43,323 bases of DNA from Nostocales cyanobacterium Centralia_MAG_434 (lineage in GTDB: Bacteria > Cyanobacteriota > Cyanobacteriia > Cyanobacteriales > Nostocaceae). The stretch covers positions 1 to 43,323 of the forward strand of contig JAJPJF010000117.1 of assembly GCA_021324415.1 (NCBI GenBank), given 5' to 3'. Made by a program: the position numbers and the translations under genes. The notes under the pieces are model-generated. The model did not search any database. It had not been told where the DNA came from and saw only the letters and a list, made by a program, of their open reading frames with translations. Positions 9,675 to 18,700 of this stretch are shown here, piece after piece; within the stretch, counting starts at the first letter, position 1, and each line of letters begins with the position of its first letter.

Positions 9675-9700
9675 TTCAACAAATGTTACTAAACTCCTAA

Positions 9701-9807
9701 CTTGCACCTGAGTTTAAAACCGAGTTTCTTGAGAATCACTGATCGTATAAACCTTAATTTCTGGTTCAGAAACCCGGTTTTTTGGGTCTTGTTGAGAATG
9801 GTGCAAG
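9701..9807 (+). repeat. 107-bp palindromic element, copy 1
   Basis: Begins CTTGCACC and ends GGTGCAAG (inverted ends), with further inner inverted segments AAACCGAGTTTCTT and AGAAACCCGGTTT. An element of exactly the same length and orientation lies at 39134-39240; the two align without gaps, with matching ends and a diverged centre. It sits between the amidotransferase gene and the next NRPS gene and has no coding capacity. It looks like a small non-autonomous mobile or REP-like element. Confidence 0.8.
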
Positions 9808-9838
9808 ATATCAGTAAATAAATTAGAAACTTAAGTAA

Positions 9839-12800
9839 ATGCAAAATGACATTATAGAAGGCTTTGAACTCTCACCTCAGCAGAAGCACCTTTGGCTGTT
9901 GCAGCAAAGTAACTTATCTTATCGGGCTCAGGTTGCGGTTTCGATTGAGGGAGATCTCGATGTAGAAGTATTAAAAATAATTTTTCAGAACCTAGTAAGT
10001 CGCTATGAAATTTTCCGGACAACATTCCATAGATTAGATGGAATGAAATTCCCGATTCAGGCTATAGGCAAATGCGATCGCCCACACTGGCAAGAGCTTA
10101 ATTTGAGCAATTTAGACCCTGAAAAACAAGAGTCCAAAATTGAAGAAATTTTTAGAGATGAAGGACACTATCTCTTTGATCTCAAGCAAGATCCGCTTTT
10201 ACGCTTAATATTGGTAACATTATCAGAATGTAGGCATATTTTATTAATTACTTTACCTGCACTTTCTGCTGATAGTAGAACGCTTAAAAACATAGTTCAA
10301 GAAATTAGCGATTTCTATAATATAAACCAGAAAATAGAATATTCTGAAGAGCCTATTCAATATATACAATTTTCTGGATGGCAGAATGAGTTATTAAGAT
10401 TAGGCAATACAGAGACAGGAGTAAAATATTGGCAAAAGAAGGAAGTGTCTAATTTCCCCAATTTGAAGATCCCTTTTGAAGCTCAACTTGCTAAACACCC
10501 AAAATTCCAGCCCCAACTTTTCATTCAGACACTCCATCCAAACCTAGTAGCAAAGATAAAATCGTTTATTCAAAAGCACAAAGTTTCAGCTTCTGTGTTC
10601 TTCCTAGCTTGCTGGCAAACTTTACTTTGGCGTCTTAGTGGACAGTCAGACATAATCATCGGCACTGCTTGTGATGGTCGTTCTTATGAAGATCTAGAAA
10701 CGGCCCTTGGTTTGTTTGCAAAGTACTTACCTATTCACTGTCACCTAGAAGAACACTATCAATTCAACCAAGTTCTTCAGCAAGTTGATCAATCAATACA
10801 AGAAGCTTATAAATGGCAAGACTACTTTGATTGGGAATTTATAGTTAAAGAAGGAGGAAGTAGTGAGCCTTTATTCTGTTTCGATTTTGAGCAACAGACT
10901 GTACAGTATTCTACCAACGACATTTCATTTACAATTTACAAACAGTATACCTGTATTGACCAGTTTAAAATAAAACTCTCTTGTGTGGATCAGGTAGATA
11001 CTTTCACAACAGAGTATCATTACGATTCCAGTCTGTTTTCTAGGGAGTCCATTCAGCGCTTAGCAGAGCAATTTAATACATTATTAGAAAGTACTATTAG
11101 CAATTCAAAAGCTCCGCTCGCTGAGTTGGAGATACTTGGTCAACTAGAGCGACAGCAACTGCTGACTGAGTTAAATCAGACAAGAGCAGATTACCCTAAA
11201 GATAAGTGTATCCACCAACTGATTGAGCAACAAGCTGAGCGCACACCAGACAATCCAGCTGTTGTGTTTGAAAATCGGCAACTGACATATCGAGAGCTTA
11301 ATGCTCAGGCAAACCAACTAGCACACCATCTTCGCTCCCTTGGGATCAAGCCAGATGTCTTGGTAGGAATTTGTGTGGAGCGCTCTTTAGAGATGCTAGT
11401 GGGGGTACTAGGTATTCTCAAAGCTGGAGGGGCTTATGTACCACTAGACCCAACCTACCCACATGATAGACTACGATTCATGCTGGAGAATTCCCAGGTT
11501 TCAATACTCCTGACCCAGCAGCGACTGGTTCAAAACTTGCCCAAGCACAAGACACCAATACTCTGCCTAGACACAGATTGGGAGGCGATCGCTCGGCAAA
11601 GCAATCAGAACCCTAACTGCGACGTCATGGCTGATCACCTAGCCTACGTGATCTACACTTCAGGGTCAACAGGTCAGCCCAAGGGTGTGCTAATCACCCA
11701 TAGAAACCTAACCCACTCTACAAGTGCTCGCATTCTTTACTACTCTGAATCAGTCATCAGCTTTTTATCAGCTTCACCCTTTGCCTTCGACAGTTCAGTT
11801 GCAGCCATCTTCTGGACCTTGTGTCAAGGTGGTGTTCTCTCCCTTCCTCAGGAGAACTTCCAGCTAGATCTCTCACAATTTATAGAACAGATAGCTCAGC
11901 GCCGCATCTCGCATTTATTATGTCTCCCATCCCTATACAGACTTATTTTGCAGCATGGGGAACCACAGCAACTTGTTTCTCTACGTACTGTCATTGTAGC
12001 AGGTGAATCCTGTTCTCAAGATTTGGTTGAACACCATTATCAGTTGCTACCCCACACATCATTGTTTAACGAATACGGTCCTACAGAAGGAACAGTCTGG
12101 AGCAGTGTATATGTCTGTCAAAATCAGGATTCACAGGATTCAAAAGCTGTTGTCCCCATTGGTCGCCCAATTGCTAACACTCGGATCTATTTGCTGGATG
12201 CTCACCTTCAGCCAGTCCCTATGGGTGTTGCTGGTGAACTGCATCTCAGTGGTCTTGGTTTGGCACGAGGGTATCTCAAGCGACCTGAACTTACTGCCGA
12301 AAAGTTCATTCCCAACCCATTTAGTGATGAGCCAAACTCACGCCTTTACAAAACTGGGGATTTAGCACGTTACCTCCCCAATGGAAACATCGAGTTCCTT
12401 GGACGCCTCGACCATCAGGTCAAAATCAGGGGTTACCGCATTGAACTAGGAGAAATTGAAGCACTACTGAGAGAACATCCTGCTGTTCATGAGGCTGTTA
12501 TTGTAGCTAGAGAAGACAGGAGAAAACCCTTAGAACAGAATACTCAGGAAAACATCGAAAATTTGGTTAAAAAACTATTATCTTTAGAGAGAACTCTAGC
12601 AAATCAGCTGCTAGTAAATATAGAGAATGTTTCAGAAGATAAAATAGAAAAAATGTTTAATAATGAAATAGAAATGGGTTGTAAAAAAGATAAAAATTTG
12701 AGCAACCAAAGTAGAATATTTACAGATTTTGAGATTTCTCTAGAAATCAAAAGTGAGGAATTCATCATTCCTCCGCAAACCTTTCAGAGAAATTGGATTC

Positions 12801-13489
12801 TCAGCCAAGCTGTAGACGAATTAGCAGACGACTTAATGCACTTGAACAAGTTATCAAGGCAATTTGTTTCTGGGGCAGAAATTCTAGAACAAAACAATTC
12901 AGACTCAAAAGCGGTTTCTGAAAATCAGCAAATAATGGAGGATTGGCAAATACCCTTGATGCAAGCTATGGCAAGTATTGTTACAGAAACACATGGGGAT
13001 ATATTAGAAGTAGGATTTGGGAGGGGAATTTCAGCAACTTATATTCAGGAGTTAGGTGTTAAGTCACATACCATCATAGAGTGTGATAATGACGTAGTGA
13101 ACGCCTTTGATCAGTGGAAAGGTCGCTATCCGGACAAAAATATTCGGCTAATTCACGGAAAGTGGCAAGATGTTGTCAACCAGTTAGATATTTATGACGG
13201 AATCTTTTTTCACACATCTCTACTTAATGAAGAAGAGTTTATTAAGTATGTTGCTAAAAGTGTTACGTTTGCAGAACACTTTTTTCCAACCGCTACAGAT
13301 CATCTAAAAAAAGGTGGAGTTTTTACTTACCTAACACATGAAATTGACTCCTTCAGTCGTAGGCATCAAAGGCTTGTTTTTAAGTACTTTAGTTCTTTTA
13401 CTCTTAGCGTTGTACCGTTAACGCTGCCAGAGAAAACTCAAGATTTATGGTGGGCTAATTCAATGGTTGTTATCAAAGCTATTAAGTAG
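9839..13489 (+). CDS. NRPS: C-like interface domain - A(His-like, a1-a8) - GAMT-like methyltransferase
   Basis: 1216 residues. The N-terminal domain (1 to about 440) is of the condensation superfamily, but the HHxxxDG site reads LPALSAD (139-145), so it should not condense. I interpret it as an interface domain positioning the TauD hydroxylase (inference). The A domain has a1 to a8 (a8 KIRGYRIELGEIE near 862-874) and code DSALIAEV(W), sharing D,S,L,A,E,V with the bacitracin histidine code DSELTAEVCK; His is likely but not certain. After a8 the chain runs into a methyltransferase with SAM motif EVGFGRG (1057-1063) and IIEC (1079-1082), resembling guanidinoacetate/arginine methyltransferases. 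The gene then stops; a9, a10, T and E are in the next gene. Methyltransferases at a8-a9 usually N-methylate the backbone, but imidazole methylation is also conceivable. No strong ribosome site is visible at the ATG. Confidence 0.82.
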   Translation: MQNDIIEGFELSPQQKHLWLLQQSNLSYRAQVAVSIEGDLDVEVLKIIFQNLVSRYEIFRTTFHRLDGMKFPIQAIGKCDRPHWQELNLSNLDPEKQESKIEEIFRDEGHYLFDLKQDPLLRLILVTLSECRHILLITLPALSADSRTLKNIVQEISDFYNINQKIEYSEEPIQYIQFSGWQNELLRLGNTETGVKYWQKKEVSNFPNLKIPFEAQLAKHPKFQPQLFIQTLHPNLVAKIKSFIQKHKVSASVFFLACWQTLLWRLSGQSDIIIGTACDGRSYEDLETALGLFAKYLPIHCHLEEHYQFNQVLQQVDQSIQEAYKWQDYFDWEFIVKEGGSSEPLFCFDFEQQTVQYSTNDISFTIYKQYTCIDQFKIKLSCVDQVDTFTTEYHYDSSLFSRESIQRLAEQFNTLLESTISNSKAPLAELEILGQLERQQLLTELNQTRADYPKDKCIHQLIEQQAERTPDNPAVVFENRQLTYRELNAQANQLAHHLRSLGIKPDVLVGICVERSLEMLVGVLGILKAGGAYVPLDPTYPHDRLRFMLENSQVSILLTQQRLVQNLPKHKTPILCLDTDWEAIARQSNQNPNCDVMADHLAYVIYTSGSTGQPKGVLITHRNLTHSTSARILYYSESVISFLSASPFAFDSSVAAIFWTLCQGGVLSLPQENFQLDLSQFIEQIAQRRISHLLCLPSLYRLILQHGEPQQLVSLRTVIVAGESCSQDLVEHHYQLLPHTSLFNEYGPTEGTVWSSVYVCQNQDSQDSKAVVPIGRPIANTRIYLLDAHLQPVPMGVAGELHLSGLGLARGYLKRPELTAEKFIPNPFSDEPNSRLYKTGDLARYLPNGNIEFLGRLDHQVKIRGYRIELGEIEALLREHPAVHEAVIVAREDRRKPLEQNTQENIENLVKKLLSLERTLANQLLVNIENVSEDKIEKMFNNEIEMGCKKDKNLSNQSRIFTDFEISLEIKSEEFIIPPQTFQRNWILSQAVDELADDLMHLNKLSRQFVSGAEILEQNNSDSKAVSENQQIMEDWQIPLMQAMASIVTETHGDILEVGFGRGISATYIQELGVKSHTIIECDNDVVNAFDQWKGRYPDKNIRLIHGKWQDVVNQLDIYDGIFFHTSLLNEEEFIKYVAKSVTFAEHFFPTATDHLKKGGVFTYLTHEIDSFSRRHQRLVFKYFSSFTLSVVPLTLPEKTQDLWWANSMVVIKAIK

Positions 13490-13740
13490 AGGGAGTGGGA
13501 ATAAACAATTCTTCGTTAAAATCGGGCATAGGGCATAGAGAATTGGGATAAAACAAGTATTATTGTGGACTCTGACTTGAAAATAGGGAGTGGGGAGTAG
13601 GGAGTGGGGAAAGAATATTTTCATTGCTTGGCGGTGAAATTTTTTCATCGGGACTGCCTACGATATCTGGATTTTGATAAGCAATATCCACCCTTCTATT
13701 TCAAAAATAAAATAGGAATTCTATATAAAGATTGATATAA
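13490..13740. repeat. Gap with short tandem repeats splitting the module
   Basis: No gene. Holds purine-rich near-repeats: GGGAGTGGGA near 13492, GGGCATAGGGCATAG at 13524-13538, and GGGAGTGGGGAGTAGGGAGT continuing at 13585-13610. Such short repeats are frequent between genes in filamentous cyanobacteria. The stretch separates the two halves of one interrupted adenylation domain. I see no promoter or terminator I would defend. Confidence 0.6.
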
Positions 13741-15660
13741 ATGAATGATTTTCACAAACGCATTGACAATCTCTCTGTAAAAAAGCGGAAACTTCTTGCT
13801 TTTGAACTCAAAAAACAACTTGAACCTCAAGATCACAAAGTTATTCTCAATCATCAGCGCATTGTGGCATATATTGTCCCTAACCAAGAGCAAACTCTCA
13901 TTGTTGATGATCTCAAGAAATTTCTCAGGGAGAAGTTGCCAGAGTACATGATGCCATCAGCCTTTGTGCTGCTCAAGACCCTACCACTGACACCTAATGG
14001 AAAGGTTGATCGCCAGTCACTTCCAAATCCTGAGCAGGAAAGGTCAGAACTTGCAGACCCTTTTGCTGCACCTCGTACGCCAGAGGAAAAAGCGCTAGCA
14101 CAAATTTGGTCTCAAGCTCTTGGCTTGAAACAAGTTGGCATCCACGACAACTTTTTTACGTTGGGTGGCGATTCTATTCTTAGCATTCAGGTTGTCGCCA
14201 AAGCTCACCAGGCAGGACTTCATCTCATTGCTAGACAACTTTTTCAGCACCCAACTATTGCTGAATTGGCAGCAGTGGCAAGCATAACTCAGGCGATCCA
14301 AGCTGAGCAAGAACCGATCACTGGTTTACTACCCCTAACCCCCATCCAACATTGGTTTTTTGAGCAGCGTCTGCCTAATCCTCATCACTGGAACCAGGCA
14401 GTCTTCCTAGAAATACAGCAAGCTCTTAGCTTGACGACATTGGAGCGAGTGGTGCAGCAGTTACTAGTACACCACGATGTGCTGCGTCTACATTTTACTC
14501 ATGATGAATCTGGCTGGCAGTCAATCAACGCTAGCCTTGACCAAGTGGTACCATTGACAGGATTTGATTTGTCAGCTTTGCCAGAAACAGAGCAAATAAC
14601 TGCCCTAGAAGCAGCCATTGCCGAGTTGCAGTCTAGCCTTAACTTGTCAAAGGGACCACTTATGCGAGTGACCCTATTTAATCTGGGTGCGTGTCAGCCA
14701 AGCTATCTATTTATTGTTATCCACCACCTTGTCATTGATGGTGTCTCTTGGCGGATCTTGCTAGAGGATCTTGAAACAGCCTATAAGCAGCTCAGTAAAG
14801 GTGAGCCACACCAACTAGCGCCCAAAACGACCTCGTTTAAGCAGTGGGCTGAAACACTGGTGGATTACGCACACTCATTAGATCTGCAACAAGAGTGGGA
14901 GTACTGGCTAGCAGCACTGCAGAAGCCTGTTTCTAGGCTACCAGTAGATTTCCTTGAGGGAGCCAATACAGTCGCTTCATCCCGTACTGTGCTAGTCACC
15001 TTAAGTGCTGAAGAAACTCAAGCTTTGCTGCAAAAGCTTCCCACCACCCATCGGACGCAGATAAATGATGTATTACTCACCGCACTCTTGCAGGCTTTTA
15101 ACCAGTGGACAGGATCGCGTTTACTGTTAGTAGACCTAGAGGGTCATGGGCGGGAGGAGCTGTTTGCCAATATTGATCTGTCACGCACGGTAGGTTGGTT
15201 TACTACACTTTTCCCTGTGTTGTTGGATTCAGGTGAGTCTTTCAATTTAGAGGACGTGTTGAAATCTGTTAAGGAACAGCTTCGCACTATTCCAAATCGG
15301 GGTATTGGTTACGGTGTGCTGCGCTACTTAAGTACAAACCCAGAAATTGCTAGACAACTGCGGAGTTTACCTCAACCCGAGGTGAGTTTTAATTACCTCA
15401 GCCAAGTTGACCAAGCTCTACCCCCAGCGTCTCTATTTAAACGAACTCACAAGTCCAGTGGATCAGCCCGCAATCTTCAAGGAAGTCGGAGCCATTTGCT
15501 AGAGATCAATGGGTTGGTTATTGGCGGTGAACTGCAAGTTGAGTGGACTTACAGTGAAGCTATTCATCGACGAACTACCATTGAGAGACTAGCCCAAAAG
15601 TTTGTAGAGACGCTGCAACAGATGATTACCGAATGCCAACCGCATCAGGTCAGTAGCTAA
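13741..15660 (+). CDS. NRPS: A-domain C-terminal part (a9-a10) - T - E
   Basis: 639 residues that complete the module begun in the preceding gene. After a non-adenylation N-terminus of about 37 residues (NLSVKKRKLLAFELKKQ, like short NRPS linkers) comes RIVAYIVP, a9 LPEYMMPS and a10 PLTPNGKVDR with the catalytic lysine, i.e. only the small A subdomain. A carrier domain (LGGDS, Ser145) and a full epimerization domain (HHLVIDGVSWRIL) follow. Activation of the amino acid therefore needs this protein to dock on the upstream one. The C-terminus ends at TAA 15658-15660, but the reading frame continues beyond it with a tail typical of neighbouring E domains, so the protein is shortened. The start is not marked by a clear ribosome site. 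Confidence 0.85.
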   Translation: MNDFHKRIDNLSVKKRKLLAFELKKQLEPQDHKVILNHQRIVAYIVPNQEQTLIVDDLKKFLREKLPEYMMPSAFVLLKTLPLTPNGKVDRQSLPNPEQERSELADPFAAPRTPEEKALAQIWSQALGLKQVGIHDNFFTLGGDSILSIQVVAKAHQAGLHLIARQLFQHPTIAELAAVASITQAIQAEQEPITGLLPLTPIQHWFFEQRLPNPHHWNQAVFLEIQQALSLTTLERVVQQLLVHHDVLRLHFTHDESGWQSINASLDQVVPLTGFDLSALPETEQITALEAAIAELQSSLNLSKGPLMRVTLFNLGACQPSYLFIVIHHLVIDGVSWRILLEDLETAYKQLSKGEPHQLAPKTTSFKQWAETLVDYAHSLDLQQEWEYWLAALQKPVSRLPVDFLEGANTVASSRTVLVTLSAEETQALLQKLPTTHRTQINDVLLTALLQAFNQWTGSRLLLVDLEGHGREELFANIDLSRTVGWFTTLFPVLLDSGESFNLEDVLKSVKEQLRTIPNRGIGYGVLRYLSTNPEIARQLRSLPQPEVSFNYLSQVDQALPPASLFKRTHKSSGSARNLQGSRSHLLEINGLVIGGELQVEWTYSEAIHRRTTIERLAQKFVETLQQMITECQPHQVSS

Positions 15661-15747
15661 ACACCATCGGACTTCACAGAGTTTAAATGGAGCCAATGGA
15701 GCCAAGCAGATCTTGACAACATTATAAAAACTATTGGGAAGTCTTAA
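15661..15747 (+). pseudogene. Cut-off C-terminal tail of the preceding E domain
   Basis: Directly after the TAA, the same frame reads TPSDFTEFKWSQWSQADLDN and continues to a second stop at 15745-15747, 28 codons in all. This is the tail seen intact on the next two synthetases (TPSDFSLVQLSQDALDEA; TPSDFPKAKLSQKNLDKF) and on the free carrier protein. It also contains a 9-bp direct duplication (TGGAGCCAA twice). The second stop lies one base before the GTG start of the next gene, as expected for the ancestral gene end. It is most simply a recent nonsense mutation or a sequencing error. Confidence 0.8.
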
Positions 15748-15748
15748 A

Positions 15749-18700
15749 GTGAGCCTAAGCAGTATAGAAGATTTCTATCCCCTCTCACCCATGCAACAGG
15801 GCATACTCTTCCACACCCTTTATGCTCAAAAGTCGAGGGTTTATTTTAACCAAACGCTCTGTACTTTGCACGGTAATCTCAACATCCCAATGTTCATACA
15901 AGCTTGGCAGGGGGTAGTAGATCGGCATCCTATTTTACGAACCGCCTTCGTATGGGAAGGTCTTAAAGAGCCTGTTCAAGTTGTGCATCGACAAGCAACA
16001 TTGCCTTGGAAGCAGGAAGACTGGCGAGGACAATCTCCACAGGATCAACAAAATCGGCTAGAAGATTTTCTTCGGGCAGAGCAAGAGCAGGGTTTTACTC
16101 TTGACAAAGCGCCTTTAATGCGCATGGATCTTGTTCATTTGGCTAAGGACACCTACCAATTTATCTGGAATCACCACCACTTACTTTTAGATGGATGGTC
16201 TGGTCCTTTGCTCCTCAAGGAAGTGACTACTTTTTACGCAGCATTTTGCCAAGATCAGAACCCACATTTAGAGTTAAGCCGCCCCTACCGCGACTATATC
16301 ATCTGGCTACAGCAGCAGGACTTATCCCAAGCCGAGGTGTTCTGGCGACAGTTGCTTAAAGGTTTTACGCTCCCAACTCCTTTGGGAATTGATCGCACTT
16401 CTAACATACTAGGCAGTCAAGGGGAAAGCTATGAGGAGCAGGAAATCAGGCTATCAGCATCAGTAACAGCTGCACTAAAGTCCCTAGGGCGACAGCATCA
16501 GCTGACACTAAATACTTTGGTGCAGGGAGCTTGGGCTTTACTTCTCAGTCACTATGGTAATCAGGATGATGTGGTTTTTGGGGTCACTGTCTCCGGTCGT
16601 CCACCGACTCTAATTGGATCTGAGTCCATAGTGGGGCTATTGATCAACACCTTACCAGTACGGGTACAAGTACCTCCTGAAGCATTTCTCTTACCCTGGC
16701 TTCAAAAGCTACAGGCGCAGCAAGCAGAATTGCGTCAGTACGAGTATAGTCCACTCAGACAGATCCAAGACTGGAGCGAGGTTGCTAGAGGAATGCCTTT
16801 ATTCCAAAGCATTGTGGTTTTTGAGAATTACCCAGCAGAACTGTCTTTGCAGGAGGGAAGTGGAGAACTGAAAATCCGCAATGTTCGTTCGATTGAAACA
16901 ACGAACTATCCACTCACTTTGGTGGCAGGAACACATCCAGAAGTTTGGTTAAAGCTTTCCTATGATAACAACCGCTTTGACATCGGTGTCATCACTCGGA
17001 TGCTAGGACATCTCCAGACTTTACTTGAAGGTATGGCTGCTCATCCCAAGCAGCAACTCTCAAACTTACCCTTGTTAAGCTTAGCAGAGCAGCATCAGTT
17101 GTTAGTATGGAATGATACACAGGCTGACTATCCGCAAGACCAAGGACTCCATCAGCTGTTTGAAGCACAAGTGGAGCGCACACCTGACGCGATCGCAGTA
17201 GTTTTTGGAGATCAACAACTCAGCTACCAAGAGCTAAACATTCAAGCCAATCAACTAGGACGCTATCTCCAGAAATTGGGCGTCGGGCCAGAAGTTTGTG
17301 TGGGGATCTGTACAGAGCGCTCTCTAGAAATGATAGTTGGGCTATTGGGCATTCTCAAAGCTGGTGGGGCGTATGTTCCCCTAGACCCAAGCTATCCCCA
17401 GGATCGTCGGCTGCTCTTTATGCTAGAAGAGACCCAGATACCAGTGCTGTTGACTCAGCAACCCCTAGTTGAGAGGCTTCCTAAAACTGAGGCGAAGATG
17501 GTTTGCTTGGATTCAGACTGGGAAGCCATTGCGCGAGAGAAACAGGAGAACCTTGCTAGTGAGATGACTGGCGATCGCCTAGCCTATGTGATCTACACCT
17601 CTGGTTCTACGGGAAAACCAAAGGGTGTAGCTGTTCCCCATCAAGCAATCAATCGTCTGGTATTCAACTCAAACTACCTGCGTTTCGACCCTTCTGATAG
17701 AGTTGCTCAAGCCTCGAACTCTTCTTTCGACGCCGCCACCTTTGAAATCTGGGGATCACTACTTCATGGAGCCCGGCTGGTGGGAACTGATAAAGAGGTA
17801 ATCCTCTGGCCCCAACAACTAGCAGCACATATTCGTGAGCAACAGCTAAGCGTGTTGTTCTTGACTACAGCCTTATTCAACCAGCTAGCTAGCCAAGTCC
17901 CGAATATCTTCAATTCCTTACGATATCTTCTGTTCGGAGGTGAGGCTGTTGACTCCAGACGGGTTAAAGAAATCCTTGAGAGTAGCCCTCCCCAGCAATT
18001 GCTCCATGTTTATGGACCGACAGAAAGCACAACATTTTCTTCTTGGCATTTAGTCCAAGAAATCCCACAAGAAGCTACAAGCCTCTCCATAGGTCGCCCT
18101 ATCTCCAATACGCAAATCTACATACTGAACCGCAACTTACAGCTCGTTCCCATCGGTGTGACTGGCGAACTACACATCGGTGGGGCTGGGCTTGCCCGAG
18201 GCTACTTCAACCGTCCAGAATTGACTGCTGGGCAGTTCATACCTAACCCATTTAGTAAAGAATTGGGTGCCCGACTTTACAAGTCTGGCGACTTAGCTCG
18301 TTACTTACCTAATGGCGAACTCGAGTACTTGGGACGCATCGACCAGCAGGTCAAAGTGCGGGGGTTCCGCGTAGAACCAGGAGAAATTGAGGCAGTGCTG
18401 GTACAATACCCTGGTGTGCGAGAGACTGTGGTGCTGTTCCGGGAGACTCAAGCAGGTGATAAGCGCTTGATAGCTTATATCGTCCCAAGCAACGAGCAGC
18501 GCCTTGTCACTGCAGAGCTACGAGACTTTCTAAAGCAGCAGTTACCCGAATACATGATGCCAGTGGCTTTTGTGCTGCTAGAGAAATTACCGCTAACACC
18601 AAATGGGAAGGTAGATCGTCACTCACTGCCGGCACCTGACACAGCACGTTCTGAGCTAGACGAAGCATTTACAGATCCACGCACTCAAAAAGAGAAAGTG

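Noticed and set aside
12003-12365. 120-codon plus-strand frame inside the His-like A domain
   Set aside because: Lies in another frame of conserved A-domain sequence; no independent support.
13585-13610. Repeats that might be a CRISPR array
   Set aside because: Units are short, contiguous and degenerate, with no spacers; typical cyanobacterial short tandem repeats instead.
13490-13740. Split of the A domain as a simple sequencing frameshift
   Set aside because: The two frames are 251 bases apart and the second gene has its own new N-terminal segment, so one missing base cannot join them.
15734-15748. TTG at 15734 as start of the Ile/Val module
   Set aside because: It lies inside the ancestral tail of the preceding gene; the GTG at 15749 follows that tail's stop by one base and gives the usual N-terminus.
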